From: Massariosphaeria phaeospora
Taxonomy: Eukaryota; Ascomycota; Dothideomycetes; Pleosporales
Direction of reading: 5' to 3'
Assembly (NCBI GenBank): GCA_011032825.1
Contig: JAADJZ010000005.1
Coordinates: 1,989,001 to 2,053,000, forward strand
DNA length: 64,000 nucleotides
The notes beneath the pieces were generated by a model, which saw only the letters and a list, made by a program, of their open reading frames with translations, ran no database searches and had not been told where the DNA came from. This document shows, in pieces, positions 25,051 to 35,353 of the stretch (its first letter is position 1; every line of letters starts with the position of its first letter). A program made the translations under genes and the position numbers.

Positions 25051-26880
25051 GAAGACACTTTCAGTCTCTCCAACTATCGCGCACAAAGCTTTCTTCACTG
25101 CAGCTCGTCTCGACCCAAAACACGCGCGCCACTACCATTTTCTCGCCCAGATAACCGATGCAAAGTTTCCTTGCACTTTGCCAGACAACAGGGCCATCCA
25201 GCAAGAAGCGTCCAAGCTGGAGAAGGTCCTCGCGACACTAGGTCGTATCGAGACACTCATCCGACAGCAAGGGCTGCGGGTAGAATCCAACGACAATATA
25301 ATTTGAGTCGTGAGGGGGTTCATCGGTGAGTTCCCACTTGGTGTTTCTGACCTCTACTGACTTGCAGCAGATCAGCGAGTGAACTGATTAGAGGCCCTCA
25401 GACTCGCAGTGCAGTAAAGAGTGGAAGCAGGTAGGCCAATTTTCACAGCCAATGGGGTAGAAATGATGATGAGTTTCTGCGCTTGTCCATCAACGCTTTC
25501 ATCGACACATTCTACGAGAACAACGACGGCTAGCGTGCTTTGGCGGCAAGCCTGAAAAGGAGCCAAAGAAGGGCAAGAAAGGTTCCGCCCCCGTCAAAGG
25601 ACGTAGCCAGCAAACAGGCTAGCAACCCCAAGGCCAGGGGCTCCGGCACCAAGGCCAGCGGGACGTCCTTATCTCACAGCATCCCTACTAGCAGCAGCAA
25701 GTCCTCCAGCACTAAGACTAGCGAGGCGACCTCCTCCCGCACTATCCCCCGCTACTACTCTACTCCCTATCAAGGTAACGTCTCCGGCACCCAGACCAGC
25801 GAGACGCCTACCTCCCACAACGTAGCCAGCAACCCCCCCAACACCTCCACCAACCCAAGCTCCGGCACCGAGACCAGCGAGTGCTCTACAACTCTGACAC
25901 CCCCGCTCCGCCTTTGCGGCTACTGGCCGAGTTCCTCTTCTCTGTGGAGAGTGAAATTGCGAACATCCAGTCTACTGTCCCGCTCCGGCCTCCACAGACC
26001 CCTCCCCTCCGCCTTTCCGGTTGATACACCAATACACTTCTTCGTTAGAGCGTGAAACTGTGAGCATGGAGTCGTTACTATCTCGCTGCAACCCCTCGCA
26101 TAGCCCGCCGTCGAAATCCCTCCATCGTATGATGTGTCAACTCTCCTCAACTAGGAGCAACTACGTACGAATGCAGAACTGCTTGCGGAAGCAGTTCCAA
26201 GGGACGAAGGCAATGCTATGGAGTTGTGTACCGTAGCCGCGAAGGAGACGTCCCAGGTCACAGAGCTCTTTGTTTACTCGTGTATACAACTCGCCTACCG
26301 AAATTCTCAAATAAAGCAATCCTACAAACTACCACTCACCCGTACTGATACTGGCTAGGCCGAATACCCAAAAAGTGTCGTCCCTCCAATTCCCCTTCCC
26401 CTCTCTACAGGAGGCTTTTCGCTCAAACGGAGCCAGTCAAGTGCATTTCAGAATGAAGCTACGAAACGCCCAACGGCACCCAGGAAACGCCCAACAGCGC
26501 CCACGATACACATCAGTAGCGACGAGTCAACTAGCGAGTCTGAGGAAGACGAGGTCAGCGAACCTGGAGTACAAAGGACCTCCAACCAACGGACAAGTTG
26601 TGCAAACACACATCCGTGAAGACGCAATGGATAATGCATAACCATCTCGCCTAAGGAAGGGGCGACCCGTTCGGAAGAAGAGGACACTAGCGCAGAGGAA
26701 AGCTCCATAAGCTCGTATGAAGAAGATATAAGATACGGAGAAGTAGTTTCTTTCTGAGCTGGACAGTGATGCCTTATGTGGCAACGGAGTAGCTCGCGAC
26801 TTTCTTCGATGCCGAACACCCAAAGACCGGTCGGCATTGCCTCTATGACTATAGGTCATAACCACGGCGAGGGCGACATA
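25051..26880. other. Decayed sequence following repeat copy 3
   Basis: No ORF with an ATG and a credible product. Ser/Thr-rich open frames (e.g. 25540-26055) start on TTG. By position this could be a degenerate copy of the gene found after copy 4. I could not align it by eye. Confidence 0.35.
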
Positions 26881-27507
26881 CCGGAAGGTGACATTGAAAT
26901 ATCCTACATCCTATATTTGTTTATACGTCTTTCTATCCTAGCAGTGCATGGTGCAAGACTCGTTTTCGTGGGGGGTGGCTGGCTTTTCTTGTCGTGTCTT
27001 TGCGGGCTTAGGCCTGGTCCTGGAGTGGGCGGACGAGCAGATGCGGAGCAGTAGGCTAAGTAGAAAGAAAACTATCAGGGGCTGATCGGTGTAGCTGGTG
27101 TTTGTCACTTTCACCCAGTGCTGCTGTGTGTGTGATGTCGTTGGGCTTAGAGGATAGGTGCTCGCGTCATGATGCTGAGCGTCGATAGCTATGGATAGGT
27201 ACGCGTCGCTCGTGCTCGCCGTCGCGTCGCGCTCTGACGTAGCAGAGTGGAGTTTGGCTTCGCGTCGGGGGAGGCGCTTCGGTAATACAGTGGCGAAATT
27301 TTCCTCGTGGGTTTCGGAGAGGGAAGGAGCTCGCGGGTGGACTTTACCTGCCACCTTCACCTCTCCGGCCGCGCTCGACACCCCACCTCTCCTCTTCTCC
27401 ATCTGCCCTCTTATCTCTTCGTCTGCTCGGCTCTGCTCTGCTCTTCTGGCCTTTGCTTGGCCCTCCATCCACGGTTCAACTCTCGGTTTCGGCTCCGGCC
27501 TCACAAC
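26880..27507 (+). repeat. Accessory leader/promoter repeat, copy 4, upstream of an intact gene
   Basis: TATATTTGTTTATACGTCTT at 26912, GTGCAAGACTCGTTTT, AAACTATCAGGGG, GTGTAGCTG, ATGCTGAGCGTCGATAGCT, GTACGCGTCGCT and TGGCGAAATTTTC occur in the same order as in copies 1-3. A long pyrimidine-rich tract (27350-27470) then leads to the ATG at 27508, so this copy probably provides that gene's promoter and leader. Confidence 0.6.
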
Positions 27508-28971
27508 ATGGCCGATCAGAACGGCGGAGAAAGCTCATTGGTGCTGCGTCAAGCGAAGGACCGCCTCGCCGCTATAGAGCAGACGAAGGCTCAACAACTG
27601 GAAGGTATGTTTCATGTGCAGAGCGACTCTAACCCCTTCTCAAGCTGACTATTCGCAGAAATTGTGGCTCAGTTGATTGCCGCTCAAACAGCGTCAGAAG
27701 GCACCATCGCAGCCAAGGATGTTCAGCTTGCAGTCAAATCTACTGAGCTCACGGCCAGAGACGCTGCGATCGTGGCCTTGAAGGATGAGATCGCGGCCTT
27801 GAAGGATGAGATCGTGACGAAAAACGCCCAGCTCAGCGCCAAAGGTGCTGAGATCGCCCCAACAAACGCGCGACTAGCGGCATACACGCGGTATGTCGAA
27901 GGCGAAGATATCAGGCGACGGCAATTCCAGGCATGTATACAAGACGAGGCCCGCTTTCGCCAGTCTCCAGTTCCTCGAATCAAGGGTGAAGACCATAACA
28001 TGGAAGGCGGCGAGGAAGAAAGCCATTCCCATTCAAGTCTGTATGGAAACGATAACACGGTGAACGACGAAAGCCGGAAGATAGATATGTATGAGGGTGA
28101 AGACGAAGGCCCTTCCCATTCACTTCAGTACGAAGACACGGCCACGGTGGGGTCCGAGGACGACAACCGGAGTCTAGACTGGAGTGATACAGAACAACCA
28201 GACGTGGATAAGAGAGAGGAGGAAGGCACTTCCCGTTCAGCTCGATACGGCGAAGACATGTCAGACGAAGAGCTCAACCAGCCGCGCAAAAGGCCACTCA
28301 CGGGCTCCACGACGTCGGTTACAAAAAGGCGCAAACGGCACCAAGAGAATAACACAAGTGGGCAATACGAAGACATGGAAGAAGGCCACGAGGAAGACGG
28401 AGAAGAAAGCGAAGAATGGGAAGACGAGGAAGAAGGCGAAGATGGAGAAGACGAGGGAGAATGCCACTCAACATTAACCCCGCTTAACGATCTATATGAG
28501 TTCACCACTTTCCCAGATCAAAATTGGACAGATCTAGCTATGTTATCTGCTGGAGCTACAAGGGCAGGTGCACCAGCTTGGAAGTGCGAGACCCCTCACG
28601 CCTGGGGCCTCTATTACAACGCGGCAGACCGGGCAAACTGCCGAGGATGCAGCAACAGTAACAAAAAATCCAGCAAGGCAGCATTGTACTTGCCTTTCGA
28701 CAAGAACAGCGCAACTGGTGGAAAAGGCCCGCAGGGATATGTTATATTCCACGATACACGCTTCATATGGAATAGGGTAGTGAACGGAACTACAATGCGA
28801 TATGACAATCAGCGTGCTAGTCGACAGTTGGAAATTCTGCTAAGCGATGGAGTTCCGCTCGATATTGCTATACGGCATGCCCGGACGCCCTTCCGTGTGA
28901 AAGATTTGAAGGAATTTAGGGCGCGTGTCGATCACATTAATGGTGAGGACGAGGATGAGGAGGAAGAGTAG
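27508..28971 (+). CDS. Acidic coiled-coil protein with a Cys-containing C-terminal domain (unidentified)
   Basis: Two exons (27508-27604, 27659-28971) join in frame to 469 aa beginning MADQNGGESSLVLRQAK. Residues about 10-125 are a coiled coil with short repeats (AALKDEIAALKDEIVTKNAQL). A very acidic middle follows (Glu/Asp runs). A basic patch (RKRPLTGSTTSVTKRRKRH) could be a nuclear localisation signal. The last about 160 residues form a compact-looking domain: WKCETPHAWGLYY, NCRGCSNSNKKSSKA, then GYVIFHDTRFIWNR. Three Cys and a His there might bind a metal (inference). No family recognised. It is the only intact ORF behind the accessory repeat. Confidence 0.75.
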
Positions 28972-29277
28972 AAGGCAACAGTCGAGCGTCCGCAGAGAAT
29001 GCATTTGATAGTATTTAATTGATGAACAGTAGACAAGGAGAAGGCAGTGGGTACGATCTACGATCGCTACTAAAAGTGATGCATTCATGTGTAGTATAGA
29101 AAGCACAAAATCCCAACCTTGATTAAAGGCGATTGTCATCAAATTTCTATCTAAGCTTGGTCTTGGACTAACGTCATTGATCGCGCTTTAGGTAAGCTGG
29201 TGATAATGCTTATAATCGCGGTACTTGTCTCCAATCCTCACCGTTCTTGTTAGCTGTCCGTGGGCGGCGAACTCAAG
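28972..29277. other. 3' flank of the coiled-coil gene
   Basis: About 300 bp with nothing recognised. It leads into the TATA-unit array. Confidence 0.4.
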
Positions 29278-29324
29278 TATAAAGATCTCCAGTCTCGAAC
29301 ACTAAAAAGGCACAGTAACTATCT
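29278..29324 (+). promoter_or_regulatory. Array unit 1 core promoter
   Basis: TATAAAG at 29278, CACTAAAAAGG about 22 bp on, then ATG at 29325 opening a 26-codon ORF to 29405. The pyrimidine tract is weak. Confidence 0.4.
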
Positions 29325-29559
29325 ATGGGACGACAAGGTGCGAGATGCACAACCATAACATTCTGGGGCCGCTGCGTGTTTGCATGGAATCCAAGAAGCA
29401 CATAGGAGTCGGAAGTCGGACGTTGGAAGTCGGATTTAGAGGTAGTAGAGGACGCGACGTCGGGAAAGAGGGGAGAAGTAGATAATGCTGGACATCATCC
29501 TCGTCGCGTATTCGATTTTGGTTGGAGAGCTGTCTGATGTGAATTGTCCATCTAGAGGG

Positions 29560-29645
29560 TATATAAGCCCGCCCACTTCCTCTCCCCAAAGGTCACAGAG
29601 TCTTCACAGGTCCAGCGTGATAATAAAATCACAACAGACCTCCTG
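29560..29645 (+). promoter_or_regulatory. Array unit 2 core promoter
   Basis: TATATAAG at 29560, CCCGCCCACTTCCTCTCCCC tract, then ATG at 29646 opening a 55-codon Arg- and Cys-containing ORF to 29813. Confidence 0.5.
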
Positions 29646-29910
29646 ATGGAGCATCGAAAACAATGCGCCAAAACGACATGGCTTCTGCCGGCTGCAGCGT
29701 GGCGCCGAAATGCATCCAATGGAACCGCATGTGAGCTTCGCTGTTTTCGTCGTGCATCTAAGAGGTTGCCACACTTGGCGGCCATCGAAGATGCTGATGG
29801 GCAACTTGCTTAATGGATGATGAGGGCCGACAGCACGTGAAAAGGACGACAGGATATCAAGACGTGAGAGCGGGTACTTTGCGGCGCTCGTGGGAACTAG
29901 GCGTCGTGGG

Positions 29911-29999
29911 TATATAAGCCCCGCCCGCTCTTCTCCAACGACTTTCTGTACACACTTGAGGCTTCAAAGAGTGCTCTAAAAACTTAATTCCGCAGAACA
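29911..29999 (+). promoter_or_regulatory. Array unit 3 core promoter
   Basis: TATATAAG at 29911, CCCCGCCCGCTCTTCTCC tract, CTCTAAAAAC at 29974, ATG at 30000 opening an 18-codon ORF to 30056. Confidence 0.5.
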
Positions 30000-30473
30000 A
30001 TGACTGTCTTGAGAAAGGAATGCGGCGAGGTAGTATGTATACGGGTGAGTGTCTAGGCACATACCCGCATCTCCTGTGCGGCAAGGACATCCAGCAAAAT
30101 AAAACGTAGGTTTCTCGTTGTAGAGCTACATTGCAGACTCATTGCGAAAGTGTAGACCAGTTTGGTGGTGTAGTAATAGCATGCTGTTGTTTGGTCGATA
30201 CTACCGAGTGCTAACGTAGCTCTTTTCTCCTCCGCAACATCGAAATCGTCGACCCGAACGTGCACATACTAGGTTTGTTCCTCTCCAACACCTTCAAGTC
30301 CTTATACCTAGTACCTCTCTATTTCTTCTTATCATGGTTCATCGATACCCATGCTCACCAAAAGGAGGCCGCATCGCTCAGCCTTCCTGCTTTCTTCCCC
30401 ACTCGGACAAACATGCACTTTTTCCGCTTTCTTTTGAGGACATTCATGCTTTAGCAGTCCCAAGACTTCGCAT

Positions 30474-30562
30474 TTCAGGTTGCAATCTCCTTTTTAGAAA
30501 ATCTAGCGAAAGCAAGAGACTGAGTGTACCAAGTAAGAAGAGTCGGCCCATGGGCTTATATA
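30474..30562 (-). promoter_or_regulatory. Array unit 4 core promoter
   Basis: Minus-strand TATATAAG (30555-30562), TTCTAAAAAGG near 30500, ATG at 30473 opening a 9-codon ORF (30444-30473). Confidence 0.5.
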
Positions 30563-30768
30563 CCCGCATCCGAGAGTAAAACCAACATACTGCGAGTGTT
30601 CAGTCTTTTTACTTCACAGGGCGCACTGCATCATCATCTTCCATTGGCGGTTCACCACCGAAGCACCATGAAGATTCTCATCACTTTCTTCCCATAAGAA
30701 ACACTGCACAACGCATTTCTACATCCTTACGTCGTCGAGATTCCAACTGCTCTCTCTCTCCACACCAT

Positions 30769-30858
30769 GGACTTGTCGTCGTCGTTTTTGAAGACGCCAA
30801 GAGAAACAGTGTATTCAAGATTATAATCAAGTGGAGGTTAGGAAAGGGGGCTTATATA
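30769..30858 (-). promoter_or_regulatory. Array unit 5 core promoter
   Basis: Minus-strand TATATAAG (30851-30858), CTTCAAAAACG box, ATG at 30768 opening MVWRERAVGISTT (30727-30768). Confidence 0.5.
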
Positions 30859-30978
30859 CCTGTTTATGCGAAGGTTAACCATATTCTCGCAGCTAGTGGT
30901 AATAATCAGTGCTCATCATCTCATGCCCGCGTCTCACATGCACCCTCCGCGAACCATTTCTATTGATATGGTTGCCAT

Positions 30979-31057
30979 GTTTTTGTCTCCTTTTAGCGGT
31001 ACACTATGTGCAGTGTGGGAAAGATGAAACAAAGTCGCGGAGAGAGAGGATTATATA
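30979..31057 (-). promoter_or_regulatory. Array unit 6 core promoter
   Basis: Minus-strand TATATAAT (31050-31057), CACACTGCACATAGTG then CGCTAAAAGG, ATG at 30978 opening a 14-codon ORF (30934-30978). Confidence 0.5.
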
Positions 31058-31299
31058 CCCCTCCTTGTTGCGAAAGAACAGCCTATTCTCACCGCCGGTG
31101 GGAAAGGCGGGTCACGACCATGATGCTCACCACCACCATATTTTGTTTTCTTTTTTCTTCACACGGCCCGCGATCACTTTCTCGTTACCACTGTGTTCCT
31201 ATTTTCAGGTCATATAGCGTGCGAAGCGTCTCCCCTGACTTCCATGTGTGTGTGTGTTCGAACTTTTTTATTGCTCTCGCACTCCGCAACATCGGACAT

Positions 31300-31381
31300 C
31301 TTGTGGTGTCTTTTATTTTAGACACTGAAATGCGCAGTGAAGTGAATAGGAAGAAGGAGGTAGGAACAAGGGACTTATATA
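31300..31381 (-). promoter_or_regulatory. Array unit 7 core promoter
   Basis: Minus-strand TATATAAG (31374-31381), CACTGCGCATTTCAGTG then TCTAAAATAAAAG, ATG at 31299 opening a 29-codon ORF (31210-31299). A second ATG at 31292 is in another frame. Confidence 0.5.
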
Positions 31382-31462
31382 CCTGTCTCGCAGAGGGGTA
31401 AGACTTGGTCTCTGTCAAGAAAAGCAGTGTAGTAAGGAGCAGAAGGAGGTTGAACGAAGGGG

Positions 31463-31470
31463 CTTATATA
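31463..31470 (-). promoter_or_regulatory. Array unit 8, truncated duplicate of unit 7 promoter
   Basis: Minus-strand TATATAAG only 89 bp from that of unit 7. The flanks share CTTATATACCTGTCTCGCAG and GTCAAGAAAA/ATCAAGAAAA segments, so this is a recent partial duplication. Confidence 0.5.
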
Positions 31471-31588
31471 CCTGTCTCGCAGAGGTACAAGGATTCGTAA
31501 CCATCAAGAAAACCAACAATGATGATGCTCACCGTCTATACTTTCATGTTGAATACCTTGATTTCACTCCTCTCCAGCTCCACAACAT

Positions 31589-31673
31589 GAGTGGCAGCAG
31601 GATACCCTTTTAGAAGCGCTAGGAGCGTAATGTGGTGAAGCGTAAAAGGAGATTGAACGAAGGGGCTTATATA
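31589..31673 (-). promoter_or_regulatory. Array unit 9 core promoter
   Basis: Minus-strand TATATAAG (31666-31673), TTCTAAAAGG box, ATG at 31588 opening MLWSWRGVKSRYST (31544-31588). Confidence 0.5.
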
Positions 31674-31835
31674 CCCGTTTTCAAAGCAGAAAGAGAATTG
31701 CCGATCATCAAGAACGACAAGGATGATGATGCTCACCATCTTCTAGCTCCGTTTCTCTCTCCCGAGCGGCCCGAGCGGCCCGAGTCTACATATTCATAGC
31801 GAACAGAGTTTTGCTCCTTTCCAGCTCCACAACAT

Positions 31836-31923
31836 GGGGCAGTTTGGATAGTTTTTAGAGACACTACAGTGCGCAGTGCAGTGTAGTAGAGAAGAAGAAG
31901 AGTAAGAACAAGGGGCTTATATA
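31836..31923 (-). promoter_or_regulatory. Array unit 10 core promoter
   Basis: Minus-strand TATATAAG (31916-31923), CTACACTGCACTGCGCACTG, CTCTAAAAAC, ATG at 31835 opening MLWSWKGAKLCSL (31794-31835). Confidence 0.55.
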
Positions 31924-32084
31924 CCTGTCCATAGGAGTAAAGCTTAGTAATTTCAAACGTAACGATGATGATGCTCGCTATCTTTCCCCTGTGTCTTTCT
32001 TTCTGCGCAGATAGCGAATTCTCCGAGCAGCACATATCAATGTGCATCTTTGGGTGTTTTTCTTCTTCCTCCGCTCCACAACAT

Positions 32085-32177
32085 GTAATTGTTTGCTTCA
32101 CTTTTAAGGCACTGCAATGCCCAGTGCGGTGTAGTAGGGAAGAAGAAGAAGAAGAAGAAGAAGAAGGGGCTTATATA
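32085..32177 (-). promoter_or_regulatory. Array unit 11 core promoter
   Basis: Minus-strand TATATAAG (32170-32177) followed by CCCC and a CTT trinucleotide run. Then CTACACCGCACTGGGCATTG, a CCTTAAAAG box, and ATG at 32084 opening MLWSGGRRKTPKDAH (32037-32084). Confidence 0.55.
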
Positions 32178-32348
32178 CTCCCTTACGTAGCGGTCTGAGG
32201 CATAGCCACCGCTAGGAAGAGATTGGCGATGCTTGCCATTATGTTCTTTCCCCTCTCCTTCTTTCCTTCTAGGCGGAAATCGTCTTCTCTAAGCAGCACA
32301 CATCAACACGCGTACGTAAATCTTTATTTCTCTCCCGCCCCACAACAT

Positions 32349-32444
32349 GCTACGTCCATCTGGGATTTTTTAGAGGCGCTGAAATGTGCAGTGCAGTGTA
32401 GTAGAAGAAGCAGAAGGAAGAGACAGAAACAACGGGCTTATATC
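32349..32444 (-). promoter_or_regulatory. Array unit 12 core promoter
   Basis: Minus-strand GATATAAG (32437-32444), CTACACTGCACTGCACATTT, CTCTAAAAAA, ATG at 32348 opening a 19-codon ORF starting MLWGGRE (32289-32348). Confidence 0.5.
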
Positions 32445-32601
32445 CCTGTCTACCCAACTTTCGGGTAACGAAATGATGATGATGGTGCTCACCATCTTCT
32501 CTCTGACGCGCCCACCGCAGGACATGTCCTCGTGTTCCTATAACTACTCCAATGCCTATGGATTAAGTACATATGCAGAGACGTCTCCGTCCAGCACACA
32601 T

Positions 32602-32696
32602 GACGAATTGTCGTTCTGAGTTTTTAGAGGCACTGCTATGCGCAATACAATGTAGTAGAGAAAGAAAGACGTGGGTAAGAAAAAGGGGCTTATATA
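32602..32696 (-). promoter_or_regulatory. Array unit 13 core promoter
   Basis: Minus-strand TATATAAG (32689-32696), CTACATTGTATTGCGCATAG, CTCTAAAAAC, ATG at 32601 opening MCAGRRRLCICT (32563-32601). Confidence 0.5.
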
Positions 32697-32913
32697 CGCG
32701 TCTACCTCGCCTTCAGGCAAGCAAAACAATGATGCTCACCACCTTCTTTTCCACTGTTCTCTTTCATGATGTCTCCTTGTATTTCTTCTACTTTCTATCA
32801 GCACCATTGTGCGCACAGGTGGAGTACATCTTAGATAGCCGGCAGCGTCGCCGTCCAGCACACATAGCTTCTTTGTCATCACGGTTTCTTTTTTGCTCAC
32901 GCGCCCAAGACAT

Positions 32914-33009
32914 GTTCATAATTTCGATAGATTTTAGAGGCACTAAGAGCGCAGTGCAGTAGTAGAGAAGGAAGAGGAGCAGCGTGAGAAAGATGGGTTT
33001 ACATTTATG
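32914..33009 (-). promoter_or_regulatory. Array unit 14, TATA box degenerate
   Basis: The TATA position reads CATAAATG on the minus strand (33002-33009). The downstream tract, CTACTGCACTGCGCTC and CTCTAAAATC are kept. ATG at 32913 opens a 41-codon ORF starting MSWAREQ (32788-32913). It contains MCAGRRRCR, related to the unit 13 peptide. Confidence 0.45.
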
Positions 33010-33113
33010 ATGTCCGTGTGTCAGCTTGCGGAGTATAGAGATGAAGAGAGGACCACTTGTGCCTGGTGTCGAAATTTGGAGGACATGACGAAGTAAATGG
33101 CATCCGGGAGGGG

Positions 33114-33185
33114 TATAAAGATCCCTCTTCGTGCTCTTACTCTCCTTTCCTTCTACAACACCGCATCGAGCGTCTAAACTCTAAA
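33114..33185 (+). promoter_or_regulatory. Array unit 15 core promoter
   Basis: TATAAAG at 33114, pyrimidine tract ending CTACAACACC, CTCTAAAATG, ATG at 33186 opening a 15-codon ORF to 33233. First unit of the right-hand plus-strand block. Confidence 0.5.
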
Positions 33186-33275
33186 ATGATATCGATTCTA
33201 GAGCATAGAGAAAAGACGACGGTGGCGCTCTAAACTTGATTTCCAGAATTGTGTTGTTGTATATGGTGATGATGA

Positions 33276-33380
33276 TATAAAGACCCCTCTTCTGCACCCT
33301 TACTTCGACACCCTTCCCTCCTTCCTGTCCCCACAGCACCTTGTGTGCGTGTGTCTAAAAATTTGTGAAAACCAGGTTCG
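33276..33380 (+). promoter_or_regulatory. Array unit 16 core promoter
   Basis: TATAAAG at 33276, ACCCCTCTTCTGC tract, GTCTAAAAATTT, ATG at 33381 opening a 24-codon ORF starting MFEILKTLKH (to 33455). Confidence 0.55.
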
Positions 33381-33620
33381 ATGTTCGAAATCCTCAAGAC
33401 CTTGAAACATGGCCGGAAGCCCGCCACGCTGCTCGGAGTCGTAGTTCGTTCGTGAGGAGGACATGGTGATGGTGATGAGCGATTTCATCGATGGCCGGAA
33501 GCCGCCGCTGTTCGGACTCGTGAAAGAGCAACCGTAGTTCATTCGGAATGACGAGATAGTAATGGTGATGCTAACCACCATTCCAGCAACCAAACCGCAC
33601 AGCACGTGCACATACACAGG

Positions 33621-33714
33621 TATAAAGACCCCCCTTCAACACCCACACTTACTCCTCTCTCTCACAACACCTCGACTCGTCGAGTTTGTCTAAAAAGAAA
33701 CTTTCTAGGGTAAC
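33621..33714 (+). promoter_or_regulatory. Array unit 17 core promoter
   Basis: TATAAAG at 33621, ACCCCCCTTCAACACCC tract, CACAACACC, a CTCGACTCGTCGAG near-palindrome, GTCTAAAAAG, ATG at 33715 opening a 28-codon ORF starting MFGSVESICA (to 33801). Confidence 0.55.
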
Positions 33715-33915
33715 ATGTTTGGAAGTGTTGAGAGTATCTGTGCATGTTGGAAGATTGTCGCGGTGCTTGCAGTCGTGGAGGCGGAGTTGAAGTGTGTGTG
33801 AGGTGAGGTGAGGTGAGGAGAGGTAAGGCGAGGAGAGGTGATGGTGATGATGATGATCAACACGTCAACTTGAAATCGTGTAAGGCGTAACGTATGCAGA
33901 CACCAATTGTAGACG

Positions 33916-33997
33916 TATAAAGACGCCACCCCCTATTTCCCTCCCTATTACTTCCCTACCGCTCAGAGCACACCAAGGCCCTCCCAAAACAGGGCAC
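33916..33997 (+). promoter_or_regulatory. Array unit 18 core promoter
   Basis: TATAAAG at 33916, pyrimidine tract, no clear CTCTAAAAA box, ATG at 33998 opening a 68-codon ORF that ends inside the next TATA box (34204). Confidence 0.45.
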
Positions 33998-34199
33998 ATG
34001 GTGTTGCATGTCGAAATTCAACATGATATACTACCCCATGTGGGACGTGGCTGCCGTGTTCCAACCCCTAGAGTTAAGAGCATGATATGTGCGGGCTTGC
34101 TTGAAGATATCACTCACCATCAACTCCGACTCCATTCCAGTGCGCGCCCAAGCCACCCACCAACAGCAAAGCGGCCAGGCCAGGTATACCCGAAATTCC

Positions 34200-34289
34200 T
34201 ATAAAGACCCCCCCTCCTCGCACCCTTCTTCCTTCTCTCTACCACAACACCTTGATCCAGCGTCTCTAAAATCATCGAGAAACAACCTC
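34200..34289 (+). promoter_or_regulatory. Array unit 19 core promoter
   Basis: TATAAAG at 34200, ACCCCCCCTCC tract, CCACAACACC, CTCTAAAATC, then ATG at 34290 followed at once by TTC TGA, so the ORF is lost in this unit. Confidence 0.5.
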
Positions 34290-34457
34290 ATGTTCTGAAA
34301 CCGACAGTTTGGAAGCCTATGGGGAAGCAGCTGCGGTGCGCTCGCTCAGCGTCGACCTTGTGGCATAGCAGCGGCAAAATCAATGATAATGATGAACGGA
34401 CTCCAGCAGAACACTTGCTTACTACAACACCGCAGCTACAAGCTCGCTGAGCACACA

Positions 34458-34538
34458 TATAAAACCCTTGCGTCATACTCTCCTTTCTACCCCGCACAAC
34501 ACTCCAATCCCCTTATAAAACGAACAGGAAACTCGCGG
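34458..34538 (+). promoter_or_regulatory. Array unit 20 core promoter
   Basis: TATAAAA at 34458, pyrimidine tract, GCACAACAC, then CTTATAAAAC where other units have CTCTAAAAA. ATG at 34539 gives only Met-Ala-stop. Confidence 0.45.
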
Positions 34539-34706
34539 ATGGCGTAAAAAACTCCACTTCGCCGCGCTCGATGGGGATCTGCGGTGCGGTGCAGTGCAAT
34601 CCCCGAAACTTCAAAGTCGACCCTGTCATGTTACACACGACCATGGCGATCACCACCTTCATCCAAACTCTAGGACGAAAGACGAATCCTACGTTGGAGC
34701 TGCGGG

Positions 34707-34801
34707 TATAAAGGTCCCTCTGCTGCTATGTGCTATTGCTTCTTCTGAATTCTACCGGCGACCGCGGCTGGAGCTTGTAAAAAAACCAAACAACAAGCTA
34801 A
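34707..34801 (+). promoter_or_regulatory. Array unit 21 core promoter
   Basis: TATAAAG at 34707, GTCCCTCTGCTGC tract, TTGTAAAAAAACC, ATG at 34802 opening a 60-codon ORF starting MFWKKFAEMI that ends in the next TATA box (34984). Confidence 0.5.
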
Positions 34802-34977
34802 ATGTTCTGGAAAAAGTTTGCTGAAATGATAAATGTGGGGAGGGAAGTAGTTGCTGTGTTCGAGGCTGTAGATGCGGGGACGTGGGTTGGCTTGGTGGAT
34901 ATGGTAATGATGGCGATGACGATGGCAATCCGCTTCAGTGCTCCAGCAATGCGACAAGCTGAGTTGAGCGACGAAGG

Positions 34978-35062
34978 TATATAGTTCCCCTCCTTCCTGC
35001 ACCCCTTGCTTCCCTCGACCACAACGCCTCTCCCATCTCCAAAATCCAGAAACTGGACCTTT
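34978..35062 (+). promoter_or_regulatory. Array unit 22 core promoter
   Basis: TATATAG at 34978, TTCCCCTCCTTCCTGC tract, CCACAACGCC, CTCCAAAATCC, ATG at 35063 opening an ORF that starts MFQIGRILKY and runs on into later units. Confidence 0.5.
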
Positions 35063-35257
35063 ATGTTCCAAATCGGCAGGATCTTGAAATATGGTGCGGG
35101 GGTGGTGGCTGCGGTGCGCGAGATCGGGAATCCAATTGCGTTTGATCGTGATTATGCCGATGCTCAACACCTAGAGGCTGCTTCAACGGTTATGCATACC
35201 ACCACACACTCCTCACCTACTCACCCTCCGCGAACGCTTTGCTGCAAGACGGGCGGG

Positions 35258-35353
35258 TATAAAAACCCTCCCCTCGTCGAACCACTCTTTCCATCCCTCA
35301 CAACAGCAGCAAAGCAAGCACCCAGAGTCTCTAAAAACAGTATCAGCGCTTGC
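35258..35353 (+). promoter_or_regulatory. Array unit 23 core promoter
   Basis: TATAAAAA at 35258, CCCTCCCCTCGTCG tract, TCACAACAGC, TCTCTAAAAACAG at 35328, ATG at 35354 (MFLKDRVSML). Confidence 0.5.

Noticed and set aside
25540..26055. Ser/Thr-rich ORF of 171 codons
   Set aside because: Starts on TTG and is low-complexity; more likely decayed repeat DNA than a gene.
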